Positions 26,415 to 35,168 are shown, numbered from the stretch's first letter. The stretch: 64,000 bases of DNA from Spirochaetota bacterium (GCA_029265615.1 JAJUIB010000007.1:1-64000), one strand, 5' to 3'. Program-made: numbers and translations. Notes: a model not told the origin generated them from the sequence alone.

Positions 26415-26483
26415 CTTTCTGCTTCCTCCGAAGGCGAAGTATACCGGCGGGGGAGAGGCGCGGGAAGCGGCGCGGCACCAACA

Positions 26484-26628
26484 TGGCGGCACCAGCATGG
26501 CGACGCCATGGGGCTACATCACTGGGACGTCAATATGGCAGCGCCAGCTTGGCAGCGCCAGCTTGGCGGCGCCAGCTTGGCAGCGCCAGCTTGGCAGCGC
26601 CAGCTTGGCGGCGCCAGCTTGGCGGCGC
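26484..26628. repeat. 14-bp tandem repeat array (about 6.6 regular copies)
   Basis: From 26536 to 26628 the unit TGGCRGCGCCAGCT repeats six times plus nine bases; R is A,A,G,A,A,G,G. Two degenerate units lie at 26484-26511, separated by 24 unrelated bases. Each unit is itself self-complementary (TGGC...GCCA, and AGCT). It sits in the gap between the MerR and aminopeptidase genes. Confidence 0.9.
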
Positions 26629-26634
26629 AGGATC

Positions 26635-26994
26635 TCAGTCTTGCGCGAGTTTGCGCGCCGCCTCGAGCCGCCGCGCAAGCTCGCGTCCGGATGTGCGGCA
26701 TTCAGCCCAAAGCCCGATAAGCTCGCCGCGGAGCTCGGCAAGACGTGCGCGGGCATCAGGATTGGCTTCGAGCTCGTCGAGGATAGCCTCGCACGCCGCT
26801 ACAAGACCGAGCCCGCGCTGCTTGGAAAGATGCTTGATCCTGAAGAATACGCGGAGATCGGCCTCGGAGTACACGCGGCGGCCGAATGCGTCCTTGCGCG
26901 GCTTAAAGGCGGGGATGGCTCGCTCCCAATGGCGGAGCGTCGAAGCGGGGAGGCGGAGGAGCTCCTCGGCCTCCCCGATGCCGAGCAGGGCCAC
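26635..26994 (-). CDS. MerR-family transcriptional regulator
   Basis: This is a 119-residue DNA-binding protein. Residues 1-70 form a MerR-type winged helix with LGIGEAEELLRLPASTLRHW as the helix-turn-helix and FGRRVYSEADLRVFFRIKHL as the wing and third helix. The remaining 50 residues are one long helix suited to dimerisation. There are no metal-binding cysteines at the C-terminal end, so it is not a metal sensor. GTG start at 26994 with GAGG upstream, 5 bases after the der stop, so it is co-transcribed with der. Its target is unknown; the adjoining 14-bp palindromic array is a possible but untested binding region. Confidence 0.85.
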   Translation of the reverse strand: MALLGIGEAEELLRLPASTLRHWERAIPAFKPRKDAFGRRVYSEADLRVFFRIKHLSKQRGLGLVAACEAILDELEANPDARARLAELRGELIGLWAECRTSGRELARRLEAARKLAQD

Positions 26995-26999
26995 CGCCC

Positions 27000-28595
27000 C
27001 TACCTCTTTGCGCGGCTCGTCCGAGAGGCCTTGAGCTCGAGCGCGATCGGGATCTTGTCCAAGTCGAGCTCCTCGCGAATTTTATTCTTGAGGAAGGAGA
27101 CATAGGCCTCCTTAACCGCCTCGGGGCGCGTGACAAAGAAGGCGAAGCGCTGCGGGTTGACGCTTGTCTGCACGGCGTAGCGGAGCTTCCAGCGCGTCCG
27201 CGGACCGACCGGCGGCGGCGTCGCCGCGATCCAGCTTTCGACAGCCTTGTTGAGGCGACTTGTCTCAATTTCCCGGCAGAGCTGGGCGTGCACCGTGACG
27301 ACGGTGTTGAGGAGCTTGTCGATACCCGTGCCCTCTTTCGCAGAAAGCGGCAAGACAGGCGCAAAGGCCATCTGCCCGAAAAAGTAGCGAAGCTTGTCGC
27401 GGGCCGCCTCGAAGCTGTTTTTGAGGTCCGGCATCTCGTCCCACTTGTTGAGGACGAAAATGACCCCCCGCCCCTTCTCAACCGCGAAAGCGGCGATTTT
27501 TTTGTCCTGCTCCGTGAGCCCCTCGCGCGCGTCGATCATGAGGATGACGACGTCGCACTCGTCGACCGTCCTGATCGCCCGGTTCACCGAGTAGTATTCG
27601 ACCGCCTCGGAGACTTTCTTTTTGCGGCGGATGCCCGCCGTATCGAGCACGACGAAATGCCGGCCGCGCCAGTCGAAGCGTCCCTCGACGACGTCGCGCG
27701 TCGTGCCTGCAACGTCACTCACGATGGACTTCTCCTCCCCGATGAGGCGGTTGAGGAGGGTCGACTTCCCCGTGTTGGGTTTACCCATAATCGCGACCCT
27801 GATCTCGTCGCGGGGGGCGACTACTTCGCGCACGGCGGAAAAATCAAGGCGTGAGGCGAGCGCCTCCTCAAGTTCGTCGATGTTGCGTCCGTGCTCCGCG
27901 GAGACAAAAAGCATGGACGAAAACCCCCATCGGGCATGCCCCCACACAAGCGCGTCGCGCTCGGGGCTGTCGGCTTTGTTGACGACAAGGAGCACCTTGG
28001 GTGTCCAGCGCCGCAGGAGGGCCGCAAACTCTTCGTCCTCGGGTGTGATCTCCTTCGCGTCGACAAGGAAGATGATGAGATCCGCAGCCTCGAGACTCGC
28101 AAGGCTTTTTGCGACGACGAGGTCGTCGAGGCCCTCGCGATCGAGCTTAAAGCCACCCGTATCGACGAGGCGGAGGCGCTTGCCATTCGTCGCAAGCTCG
28201 CACACCGCGTCCACAGGATCGCGAGTGACGCCGGGGGTCGGGTCGGTGATCGCGCGGCGCTTGTGAAGAAGGCGGTTGTAGAGGGTCGACTTCCCGACAT
28301 TCGGACGGCCTGCGATGACAACCGTCGGAAGCCCCTCGTAGCGGATTCGGCGCGATGCCGAGAGAACCGCAGGACCGGTTTCCGGCGCGGGGGCCGGCGT
28401 CTCCCCCGCAGCCAGAGGAAGCGACGCACGCGCAATAGCTGCGCGCGCGGCCGCGCTCCGCGGCGCGGCGGCGCGGCGGCCAGAGCGCGCGACGGAGGCA
28501 CGGGGAGGGGCGGGGGACGCAGAGTCGCGCGGAAGCGTAGGGCGGGACCGCGGCGGGTTTTTCTTTCCGGGCTCTTCGCCCTTCTTCACAGGCAT
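27000..28595 (-). CDS. der: Ribosome-assembly GTPase Der (EngA) with long N-terminal extension
   Basis: This 531-residue tandem GTPase is needed for 50S ribosome assembly. It has two G domains: first P-loop GRPNVGKSTLYNRLL at about residue 94 with DTGGFKLD and NKADSPE; second GKPNTGKSTLLNRLIG with DTAGIRRKKKV and NKWDEMP. A C-terminal KH-like domain ends the protein. The first ~85 residues are a Pro/Ala/Arg-rich low-complexity tail not typical of Der. No in-frame start lies between it and the first G domain, so the extension appears real. The gene lies 47 bases after ptsI and just before the MerR gene. Confidence 0.95.
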   Translation of the reverse strand: MPVKKGEEPGKKNPPRSRPTLPRDSASPAPPRASVARSGRRAAAPRSAAARAAIARASLPLAAGETPAPAPETGPAVLSASRRIRYEGLPTVVIAGRPNVGKSTLYNRLLHKRRAITDPTPGVTRDPVDAVCELATNGKRLRLVDTGGFKLDREGLDDLVVAKSLASLEAADLIIFLVDAKEITPEDEEFAALLRRWTPKVLLVVNKADSPERDALVWGHARWGFSSMLFVSAEHGRNIDELEEALASRLDFSAVREVVAPRDEIRVAIMGKPNTGKSTLLNRLIGEEKSIVSDVAGTTRDVVEGRFDWRGRHFVVLDTAGIRRKKKVSEAVEYYSVNRAIRTVDECDVVILMIDAREGLTEQDKKIAAFAVEKGRGVIFVLNKWDEMPDLKNSFEAARDKLRYFFGQMAFAPVLPLSAKEGTGIDKLLNTVVTVHAQLCREIETSRLNKAVESWIAATPPPVGPRTRWKLRYAVQTSVNPQRFAFFVTRPEAVKEAYVSFLKNKIREELDLDKIPIALELKASRTSRAKR

Positions 28596-28642
28596 GCTTT
28601 CATTTCTCCGTACAAGGGGCGCGCGGGGAAGGGCGCGCGCTT

Positions 28643-30385
28643 TTAGCGTTGACGCTCACCGATCGCGGCAAGGCGCGCGGCAAGGTAGGCGGAAACCTCC
28701 GCCGAGGAGGACATAGACATGACGGCAAGGGCGGCTTCTTCAGCCTCAACGGCGGAAACCGAACGGAGCAGCCGCTTCACCGCGGGGAGCGAGGCACTCG
28801 ACATCGAAAACTCCTCAAGGCCGAGCCCCAGGAGCAGAAAGGCGGCGGATGGATCCGAGGCCATTTCGCCACACATGCCGACAGGAATGCCCGCGGCCCG
28901 CCCGCTCTCGATTGTCTGCTTGACAAGGCGCAAGACCGAGGGCTGGTAGGGATCGTGTAGATAGGCAACCTTTTCGTTGCCACGATCGACCGCCATGGTG
29001 TACTGGATGAGATCATTTGTTCCGATCGAAAAAAAGTCGGCCCGCCGCGCGAGAATGTCGCTTGCGAGGGCGGCGGCGGGCACCTCGATCATAATGCCGA
29101 CTTTGATGTAGTCGGGCACCCTGTGGCCGCGGCGGCGGCACTCGGTCCGCGCCTCGACGACAAGCTCCCGCGCCCGCTCGAGTTCCTCGGGCGAAGAGAT
29201 CATGGGAAACATAATGCGCACATCGCCGTGGGCAGCCGCGCGAAGGATGGCGCGTAGCTGGGTGAGAAAGACCTCGCGGTTTGCGAGACAGAAGCGGATG
29301 GCGCGCCAGCCAAGGAGCGGGTTTTTCTCGTCGAGAGCGCCAAGTTCGGGAAGCACCTTGTCCCCGCCGATATCGAGCGTGCGGATGGTGACGGGGCGAC
29401 CGGCCATCGTCTCGACGACCCGGCGGTAGGCGCGATACTGCTCGTCTTCGCCGGGAACGTGTCCCGGCTGGAGGAAGAGGAACTCCGAGCGAAAGAGCCC
29501 AACCCCTTCGGCGCCATGCTCGACGGCGGCAAGGGCCTCCTCGGGCACCTCAATATTCGCCTTGAGGAGGAGCCGTCGGCCGTCAACCGTCGTAGCGGGA
29601 AGGTCGCGAAGTCCTGCAAGCTCACGTTCGAGGGCGGCGGCCGCAGCCTGTGCGGCCGCCGCGCGGGCGAGCGTTGCCGTATCAGGTTCGGCGACGACAA
29701 GGCCCCGGTCGCCATCGACGACGATGGTTTCGCCCGTGCGGATTTCCTCGACAAGCTCGCCGAGCCCGAGAACCGCAGGAATTTCGAAGGCGCGCGCGAG
29801 GATGGCGACATGACTCGTACGGCCGCCCGCCTCGGTTGCGATCGCCTTAACCCGCGCGCGGTTCAGAGAAATCATGTCCGAGGGAAGAAGGTCGCGGGCA
29901 ACAAGGATGATATCCGACTCGAGGTCGGCGAGGGTGAAGCGCTCCCGAAAAAGAAGGTGCGAGAGGATACGCCGCGTGACATCGTGGATATCGGCCGCAC
30001 GGGCCTGGAGATACGGATCCTCCGCGCCCGCGAGCTTTTCGACGAGCTCCCGCTCGAATTCGACGATAACCCGCTCGATGTTCCGATATGTGGCGTTAAG
30101 GTTCGCCTGAAGGCTTTCAAAAAGGTCGGGATCGGAGAGCATGAGGAGGTGGGCCTCGAAAATGGCGGCCTGCTCCTCGCCCGCGGTGGATCGCGCGCGA
30201 TCGCGCAACTCCTCGACCTCGGCCTTGGCCTTGTCGACCGCTCCGAGAAAGCGGTCCCACTCGCCCTCAATGGCGTCGGGTTCGAGGACGTAGCTCGGCA
30301 CCGAAAGCTCTTCTTCCTCGCGGAGGACGAAGGCGGGCGCCGCGACGACGCCCGGCGATGCCGGTATCCCTCGATATTCTCTCAT
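28643..30385 (-). CDS. ptsI: Phosphoenolpyruvate-protein phosphotransferase (PTS enzyme I)
   Basis: This 580-residue enzyme I passes phosphate from PEP to HPr. The phosphohistidine is His192 in GGRTSHVAIL. The PEP-binding barrel follows with GVGLFRSEFLFL, TIRTLDIGGDK, GWRAIRFCL, IMFPMISS and NDLIQYTMAVDR. The catalytic cysteine is in the GMCGEMASDP motif near the end. No HPr or sugar-specific EII gene is in view, so the enzyme may serve regulation as well as transport. A TTGACA/TAAAGT promoter ends only 8 bases before the ATG and there is no ribosome site, suggesting a leaderless message. Confidence 0.96.
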   Translation of the reverse strand: MREYRGIPASPGVVAAPAFVLREEEELSVPSYVLEPDAIEGEWDRFLGAVDKAKAEVEELRDRARSTAGEEQAAIFEAHLLMLSDPDLFESLQANLNATYRNIERVIVEFERELVEKLAGAEDPYLQARAADIHDVTRRILSHLLFRERFTLADLESDIILVARDLLPSDMISLNRARVKAIATEAGGRTSHVAILARAFEIPAVLGLGELVEEIRTGETIVVDGDRGLVVAEPDTATLARAAAAQAAAAALERELAGLRDLPATTVDGRRLLLKANIEVPEEALAAVEHGAEGVGLFRSEFLFLQPGHVPGEDEQYRAYRRVVETMAGRPVTIRTLDIGGDKVLPELGALDEKNPLLGWRAIRFCLANREVFLTQLRAILRAAAHGDVRIMFPMISSPEELERARELVVEARTECRRRGHRVPDYIKVGIMIEVPAAALASDILARRADFFSIGTNDLIQYTMAVDRGNEKVAYLHDPYQPSVLRLVKQTIESGRAAGIPVGMCGEMASDPSAAFLLLGLGLEEFSMSSASLPAVKRLLRSVSAVEAEEAALAVMSMSSSAEVSAYLAARLAAIGERQR

Positions 30386-30393
30386 GTGCTACG

Positions 30394-30422
30394 ACTTTAC
30401 CAGAATGGGGGATAGCTGTCAA
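30394..30422 (-). promoter_or_regulatory. ptsI promoter, predicted leaderless
   Basis: On the minus strand a perfect TTGACA (30422-30417), 17 bases, then TAAAGT (30399-30394). Only 8 bases separate the -10 from the ATG at 30385, so transcription would start about two bases before it. Confidence 0.6.
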
Positions 30423-30468
30423 AGCCCTAAAGCTTTGGCGGTAAAGGTCCGACGAGCCGCGCCTAAGC

Positions 30469-31338
30469 CTACCGGCGAACACCGAAGCGGTCGATGACGA
30501 TGTTCACCTCTTCGATGAGAATACCGGTGAAGCGTTCGATGTTCTCGATGATGTATTCCTGGAGGGCGCGGGCGTTCTGCGCGAGCTTGGTGCCATAGGG
30601 CACCTCGAGGACGAGGGTGAGGCGGTAGCCCTGCGTATCGGAGCGGATGGTGAGCTTGCGCACGCGGACCGAGTCGTCAAACTCGTCGACACAGTGGATG
30701 ACCATCTGGGAAAGGGCCGCCTCGGATATCGAAACACGGCCCCGCTTCGCATACTCAGGCCGGACCACGGATTTTTCGTAGAGGCGCGGCCGCGCCGGCG
30801 CCGCACCGAAACTCCGCTTGAGAAAAACGCGGATCGAATCGTAGAAAATCGAAGGGTAATTCCGCCTGATTTCGAGCGCGGGAACGGGGATGACGTGCTT
30901 CCCCTCGACTTTTCGCGAGCGAACCGCCTTCGCGATCTCCTCTTGGCTCGCGATGTCCTCGATCTTCACGACCTTGACCGGGTGGGGAATCTGCAGTCGG
31001 TCGCAGATCCGCGTCACCATGCGTTCGGAAGTGCCGATAACGAGGATTTTGCGGAATTTCTCGCGCTGAAGGGCGCGGGCGACCTCGTCGCGGTGCGCTT
31101 TATCGTGAAACAGCGCGGTCTTCACGGCGGCCATGTAGAGCTGCTCCTTTTTCGCGGATTTGCCTGCGACGATGGAGTCGCCCCGGATGAGAAGGCCATC
31201 GTCGATGATCATCTCGATCCCGTACTTCTGCGCAACGAGCTTGGCGCGGAAGCTCTTTCCCGTCCCGCTCTCGCCGACGAGTGCATACACACGGACGCCC
31301 CGCGCGAGCCAGAGAACCTCGCTGAAAAATCGCAACAT
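30469..31338 (-). CDS. P-loop NTPase fused to an Asp23/Gls24 domain
   Basis: This 289-residue protein has two parts. The N-terminal NTPase (about 1-190) has Walker A GESGTGKSFRAKL at residues 23-35 and a DDGLL acidic segment. The C-terminal part (about 205-289) matches the Asp23/Gls24 (alkaline-shock, DUF322) family: GRVSISEAALSQMVIHCVD, then LTLVLEVPYGTKL and AQNARALQEYIIENIERFTG with the VNIVID end. Asp23 domains act as small scaffolding or membrane-associated proteins in Firmicutes; fused to an NTPase the function is unknown. The promoter TTGCTT/TATAGT ends 8 bases before the ATG. The gene is divergent from flgN. Confidence 0.75.
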   Translation of the reverse strand: MLRFFSEVLWLARGVRVYALVGESGTGKSFRAKLVAQKYGIEMIIDDGLLIRGDSIVAGKSAKKEQLYMAAVKTALFHDKAHRDEVARALQREKFRKILVIGTSERMVTRICDRLQIPHPVKVVKIEDIASQEEIAKAVRSRKVEGKHVIPVPALEIRRNYPSIFYDSIRVFLKRSFGAAPARPRLYEKSVVRPEYAKRGRVSISEAALSQMVIHCVDEFDDSVRVRKLTIRSDTQGYRLTLVLEVPYGTKLAQNARALQEYIIENIERFTGILIEEVNIVIDRFGVRR

Positions 31339-31346
31339 GTGCTTTG

Positions 31347-31375
31347 ACTATACAGGCGACAAGGCGGGGAAGCAA
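31347..31375 (-). promoter_or_regulatory. Promoter of the NTPase-Asp23 gene, predicted leaderless
   Basis: TTGCTT (31375-31370), 17 bases, TATAGT (31352-31347), then 8 bases to the ATG. This is the same geometry as at ptsI. Confidence 0.6.
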
Positions 31376-31408
31376 TCGGGCGAGCCGCTTTAGGCGGGCC
31401 GTCTTAGA

Positions 31409-31429
31409 CTAATCGCCTTAGGCGATTAG
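31409..31429. promoter_or_regulatory. Perfect 9-bp inverted repeat between divergent genes
   Basis: CTAATCGCC-TTA-GGCGATTAG lies 51 bases before flgN and 71 before the NTPase-Asp23 start. It could be an operator or a hairpin in the flgN leader. Confidence 0.4.
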
Positions 31430-31479
31430 CCTAAACCGCAGACGCAGGATGCCGAAAATGAACCGAAGGAGTATCGGGC

Positions 31480-31995
31480 ATGAGCACGCTTGAAACCGCC
31501 GCATCCCTCGCCGCCGCCATTGAGGGCGAAATCGCCGGCTTCGACGCCTACGTCGAGGCGCAGAAGGCCTTTTCCGCCGCGCTCCGCGGTCGCGACTGGC
31601 CCGCCCTCCAGGAGACGACGAACCTCCTTGAAAGTCTGGCCGCACACCTTGGCGAGGTGGAAGCCGCGCGTGCCGAAGCCGAGGCGGCACTCCGCGCCGC
31701 GCTTGGCCTTCAGCCCCGATCCGAAGGCGAGATGGAGGGCTTTTACCGGCTTATCTCACTCCTGCCGGAGCCCGAACGCAGCGCCCTTGCCGATCTCTAC
31801 AGGCGGCTCAAGATCTGCGTAATGCGTGCAAAGTTCGAAAACCGCGCCGCGGGGGACTACGCCACGGCGCAGCGCGCGCTCCTCGGCTCGGTGCTCGAGG
31901 AGCTCTTCCCTGAAAAGAAGGGGCGCATCTACGGACGGGCGGGCAAAACCATCCAGGCCGGACACGACGCCATCCTCCTCGACGCAGCCCTCTAG
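31480..31995 (+). CDS. flgN: Flagellar export chaperone, FlgN-like
   Basis: This 171-residue, almost wholly helical protein has the size and coiled-coil profile of FlgN, the chaperone that keeps the hook-junction proteins FlgK and FlgL unfolded for export. The identification rests on position (17 bases before flgK, then flgL) and the helical pattern with LLESLAAHLGEVEAARAEAE. The sequence of this family is weakly conserved. The C-terminal segment (about 120-171) is Arg/Gly-rich and would carry the substrate-binding part. GGAG precedes the ATG by 8 bases. It is the first gene of the flagellar block. Confidence 0.7.
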   Translation: MSTLETAASLAAAIEGEIAGFDAYVEAQKAFSAALRGRDWPALQETTNLLESLAAHLGEVEAARAEAEAALRAALGLQPRSEGEMEGFYRLISLLPEPERSALADLYRRLKICVMRAKFENRAAGDYATAQRALLGSVLEELFPEKKGRIYGRAGKTIQAGHDAILLDAAL

Positions 31996-32011
31996 GGCGA
32001 GAGGAATAGCC

Positions 32012-33886
32012 ATGCAGTCGACGTTTCTGGGCATCGAGATAGGCAAACGCGGCCTCAACGCGCACAGCCAGGGGCTTACGACCATCGGCCACAACCTCAC
32101 AAACGCCTCCACCGAAGGCTACTCGCGACAGCGCGTGGAGCTTGGCACCACCTCGCCGCTCTACGCGCCCTCGCTAAGCCGCGAGGAGACGCCGGGGCAG
32201 ATCGGCCAAGGCGTCTCGATTTCGCGCATCGAGCGGATCCGCGACGAAATCCTCGACGGCAGAATCGTGGCGCAATCGGGCCTCGAAGGCTACTGGTCAA
32301 CACGGGACAAGTATGTCCTCCAGCTCGAGCAGATTCACAACGAGCCCTCGGACAGCTCGGTGCGGACGCTCATGGACAAGTTCTGGGACTCCTGGCAGGA
32401 ACTTTCGCTACGCCCTGCAGAAATTCCCGCCCGCGAAGCGGTCCTCTCGCGGGGCGAAGCCCTTGCCGAGAGCATTCGCGACCGCTGGCGCCGGCTGTCT
32501 GAGCTACGTGCGGTGCTCGACGGCGATGTCCGCGGACAGGTCGACCGCGTCAACGACCTCGCCCGCCGCATCGCCGAACTCAACAACGAGATCGTCCGCG
32601 TCAAGGCGATGGGCGACAATCCGAACGACCTCATGGACCGCCGCGATCTTCTTGTGGAGAAACTCGGCGGCCTTATCGGCGTCACCGTCGATCGCCGCGA
32701 TCCCGATGAGCTCATGATTCACGTGGACGGCCTCGTACTTGTGCAGGGTAAGGCGGCACGGCAACTTAAAATGGAAGGCGCCGACGAGGACGGCTACGCC
32801 CGCCCGGTATGGGCGGATACGGGACTCCCCTTCGCCCCTTCTGGCGGCGAGCTCGGCGCTCGTCTCGAACTCCGCGACGTCGACCTGCGCCGGGAAATCG
32901 CGACGCTCGACACCATGGCCCTGTCTTTTGCCGACCTCGTCAACGAGGCGCACCGTTCGGGCCAGGGGCTCAACGGCAAAACGGGGCTCGATTTTTTCAA
33001 GGAGTGGCCCTTTATAAACAACATCGCGGGCAACTATGATCGCAATGGCGACGGCGCTTACGACTCGAGCTACATCTACCGCATTACGGGTGGCAATGTC
33101 CTCAAGGCCCAGGAACAGGTTGGGCTTTCGGGGACCATTAGGCTCTCGCGCTCGGGCGGCGATGTCGAAATTCCCTACTACCCCACCGACACGGTGGCCG
33201 ACGTGGTGGCGCGCATCAACCACGCGGGGGCGGAGGTAACCGCACGCCTCACGGGCGAGGGCAAGCTACAGCTCCGCGCGACCACGGCAGCCTCGCGTGA
33301 GGATCCGAGCTTTGTCATCCGCCACGTCGAGGATTCGGGGCAGTTTCTCGCCGGATATGCGGGGATTCTTAGAGCCTCGGGCCCCGAAGGCGCCTATGAC
33401 TGGGGCACGCCCGACGCGGTGCTCTCGCTCCGCGGGGGCGGGCTCGATTTCGCGGTCGCACCCCTCGCCCACCCCGCAGGCTGGCTCGAGGTGGCGCAGG
33501 AAATCCGCTCCGACTTAGGATCCATCGCCGCGGGCAAAGGCGACAACGGCCGTCCCGCGGCCCCGGGCGATGGCCGGGTGGCGCTCGAAATCGCCTCGCT
33601 CCGCACCAAGCCCGTCATGGTAGGGAGTGAACGCACCTTCGACGACCACTTTGCCGAGGCGGTTGCGCGCATCGGACTCGCAGGCGAACGGGCCGAGCGG
33701 GCGAGCGAAGCGCACGCGCGGATCGGCAAAGAGTTACGCGATCTCAGACAGTCGGTCTCGGGCGTCAACCTGGACGAAGAACTCGCCAACATGATCAAGT
33801 TCCAGCACGGCTACGCCGCGGCGGCGAAATTCATCTCGCACGTGGATCAGATGCTCGACACGATCATCAACCGGATGGGGGTGTAA
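32012..33886 (+). CDS. flgK: Flagellar hook-associated protein 1 (FlgK)
   Basis: This 624-residue protein joins hook and filament. The N-terminal rod/hook signature is GIEIGKRGLNAHSQGLTTIG followed by HNLTNASTEGYSRQRVEL. The central part has the FlgK LEQIHNEPSDSSVRTLMDKF segment. The C-terminus ends with GVNLDEELANMIKFQHGYAA and AKFISHVDQMLDTIINRMGV, the heptad region that packs with the N-terminal helix. ATG at 32012 with GAGAGGAA upstream; an open frame extends back through flgN but is an artefact. In spirochaetes the filament is periplasmic. Confidence 0.96.
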   Translation: MQSTFLGIEIGKRGLNAHSQGLTTIGHNLTNASTEGYSRQRVELGTTSPLYAPSLSREETPGQIGQGVSISRIERIRDEILDGRIVAQSGLEGYWSTRDKYVLQLEQIHNEPSDSSVRTLMDKFWDSWQELSLRPAEIPAREAVLSRGEALAESIRDRWRRLSELRAVLDGDVRGQVDRVNDLARRIAELNNEIVRVKAMGDNPNDLMDRRDLLVEKLGGLIGVTVDRRDPDELMIHVDGLVLVQGKAARQLKMEGADEDGYARPVWADTGLPFAPSGGELGARLELRDVDLRREIATLDTMALSFADLVNEAHRSGQGLNGKTGLDFFKEWPFINNIAGNYDRNGDGAYDSSYIYRITGGNVLKAQEQVGLSGTIRLSRSGGDVEIPYYPTDTVADVVARINHAGAEVTARLTGEGKLQLRATTAASREDPSFVIRHVEDSGQFLAGYAGILRASGPEGAYDWGTPDAVLSLRGGGLDFAVAPLAHPAGWLEVAQEIRSDLGSIAAGKGDNGRPAAPGDGRVALEIASLRTKPVMVGSERTFDDHFAEAVARIGLAGERAERASEAHARIGKELRDLRQSVSGVNLDEELANMIKFQHGYAAAAKFISHVDQMLDTIINRMGV

Positions 33887-33890
33887 GTAG

Positions 33891-35144
33891 ATGCAGCGCG
33901 TCAGCACCGATACGATGAACGGCGACATGCAGTTCTGGATGCGCCGGATCGAACGCGAAATGGCCTCGGCGGAAAGCCGCATGGCCCGCCAGGAACGCAT
34001 CGAAAACCTCCGCGACGATCCCCTTGGGGCCGCGCGGGCGGTGCGCTACGAGTCGGTGGTCGCGCGCCTTGACCGCTACGAGAAAAACGCGGAGTCGGCA
34101 TCCGACCTGTACCGCGTGAGCGAAGGCTACACGCGACAGGCGACGGAGATCGCCCAACGCCTTCGCGAGATCGCGGTCCAGGGCGCAAACGGCGTCTACG
34201 CGAAAGAGGACCAGAAGTACATGGCCTCCGAGGTGGAAGCCCTCCTCTCCGAGCTTGTGGCCATCGGCAACGCGCGCGGCCCCGACGGCTCCTTTCTCTT
34301 TTCAGGAGAAAAGGTCCGCACCGAGCCCTTCCGCGTGGTGCGGGGCGCCTCGCCCCTTGCTGGCGGCGAGGTGATCAAGACGGTGCAGTATCTCGGCGGC
34401 GCAGGTGGCGCGGCGGCCGAGGTCACCGAAGGCTCCACCATCCCACTCGGCCAGCCGGGATCCGATGTCTTCTGGGCGGAACGGCAGCAAGCGTTCTCGG
34501 GCTACGATGCCCGCGACTGGCGCGCCCGCGAGGATGCCGCGATCATCGTCGACGGCAAGCGCATCGACATAAAGGCGGGGGACACGGTCCATGCGGTGGC
34601 CGTAAAAATCAACGACTCAGGCGCCCCCGTCAAGGCAACGATCGACCCGCGCCGCTTCTCCATCGTCCTCGAGGCTACCCTCCCCCACCAGATGCGGATC
34701 GAGGACGAACCGGGGCGCGGCAGCCGCGGCGTGCTCGCCGAGCTCGGCCTTCTCGCAGGCACAGGCGCGCCGCCTGACAACTGGGCGCCCTCGGCCCGCG
34801 TGACCGGCGGCTCACTTTTCGATGCGGCGATACGCCTCCGCGACTCCCTCCTCCGCGGCGATATCATCGAGACGGGAGGGGCCGCGCTTGCGGGGATCGA
34901 CGCGGGCCTCGACAATCTGAACCGTCGCGCCGCGGAGCTTGGTTCGCGCGTCGAGCGGCTCGACACGGTGCGCGGCCGCCTCAACCGAGAGATACCGGAC
35001 ACGACGCGGCTTCTCGCCGTGGAAAAGGATCTCGACGTCACGAAGGCGATCACCGACTTCAGGATGCTCGAATTCGCGCACAAGGCCTCGCTCGGCTTCG
35101 CCGGCAGGCTCTTCCCGCAGACGCTCCTTGACTTCCTCCGCTAG
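33891..35144 (+). CDS. flgL: Flagellar hook-associated protein 3 (FlgL)
   Basis: This 417-residue flagellin-like junction protein starts 4 bases after flgK. The N-terminal flagellin-type helix has IERENLRDDPLGAARAVRYE-type sequence (residues ~35-60), then RLREIAVQGANGVYAKEDQK and EVEALLSELVAIGNARGPDGSFLFSG in runs typical of FlgL. The C-terminal helix contains AVEKDLDVTKAITDFRMLEF. It connects FlgK to the filament. The central domain (about 150-320) is a variable insert. Confidence 0.93.
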   Translation: MQRVSTDTMNGDMQFWMRRIEREMASAESRMARQERIENLRDDPLGAARAVRYESVVARLDRYEKNAESASDLYRVSEGYTRQATEIAQRLREIAVQGANGVYAKEDQKYMASEVEALLSELVAIGNARGPDGSFLFSGEKVRTEPFRVVRGASPLAGGEVIKTVQYLGGAGGAAAEVTEGSTIPLGQPGSDVFWAERQQAFSGYDARDWRAREDAAIIVDGKRIDIKAGDTVHAVAVKINDSGAPVKATIDPRRFSIVLEATLPHQMRIEDEPGRGSRGVLAELGLLAGTGAPPDNWAPSARVTGGSLFDAAIRLRDSLLRGDIIETGGAALAGIDAGLDNLNRRAAELGSRVERLDTVRGRLNREIPDTTRLLAVEKDLDVTKAITDFRMLEFAHKASLGFAGRLFPQTLLDFLR

Positions 35145-35168
35145 AGCCCGGCATAGTGGTCGAACGTC

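Noticed and set aside
26536-26628. CRISPR array
   Set aside because: Units are 14 bases and directly adjacent without spacers, and no cas gene is near.
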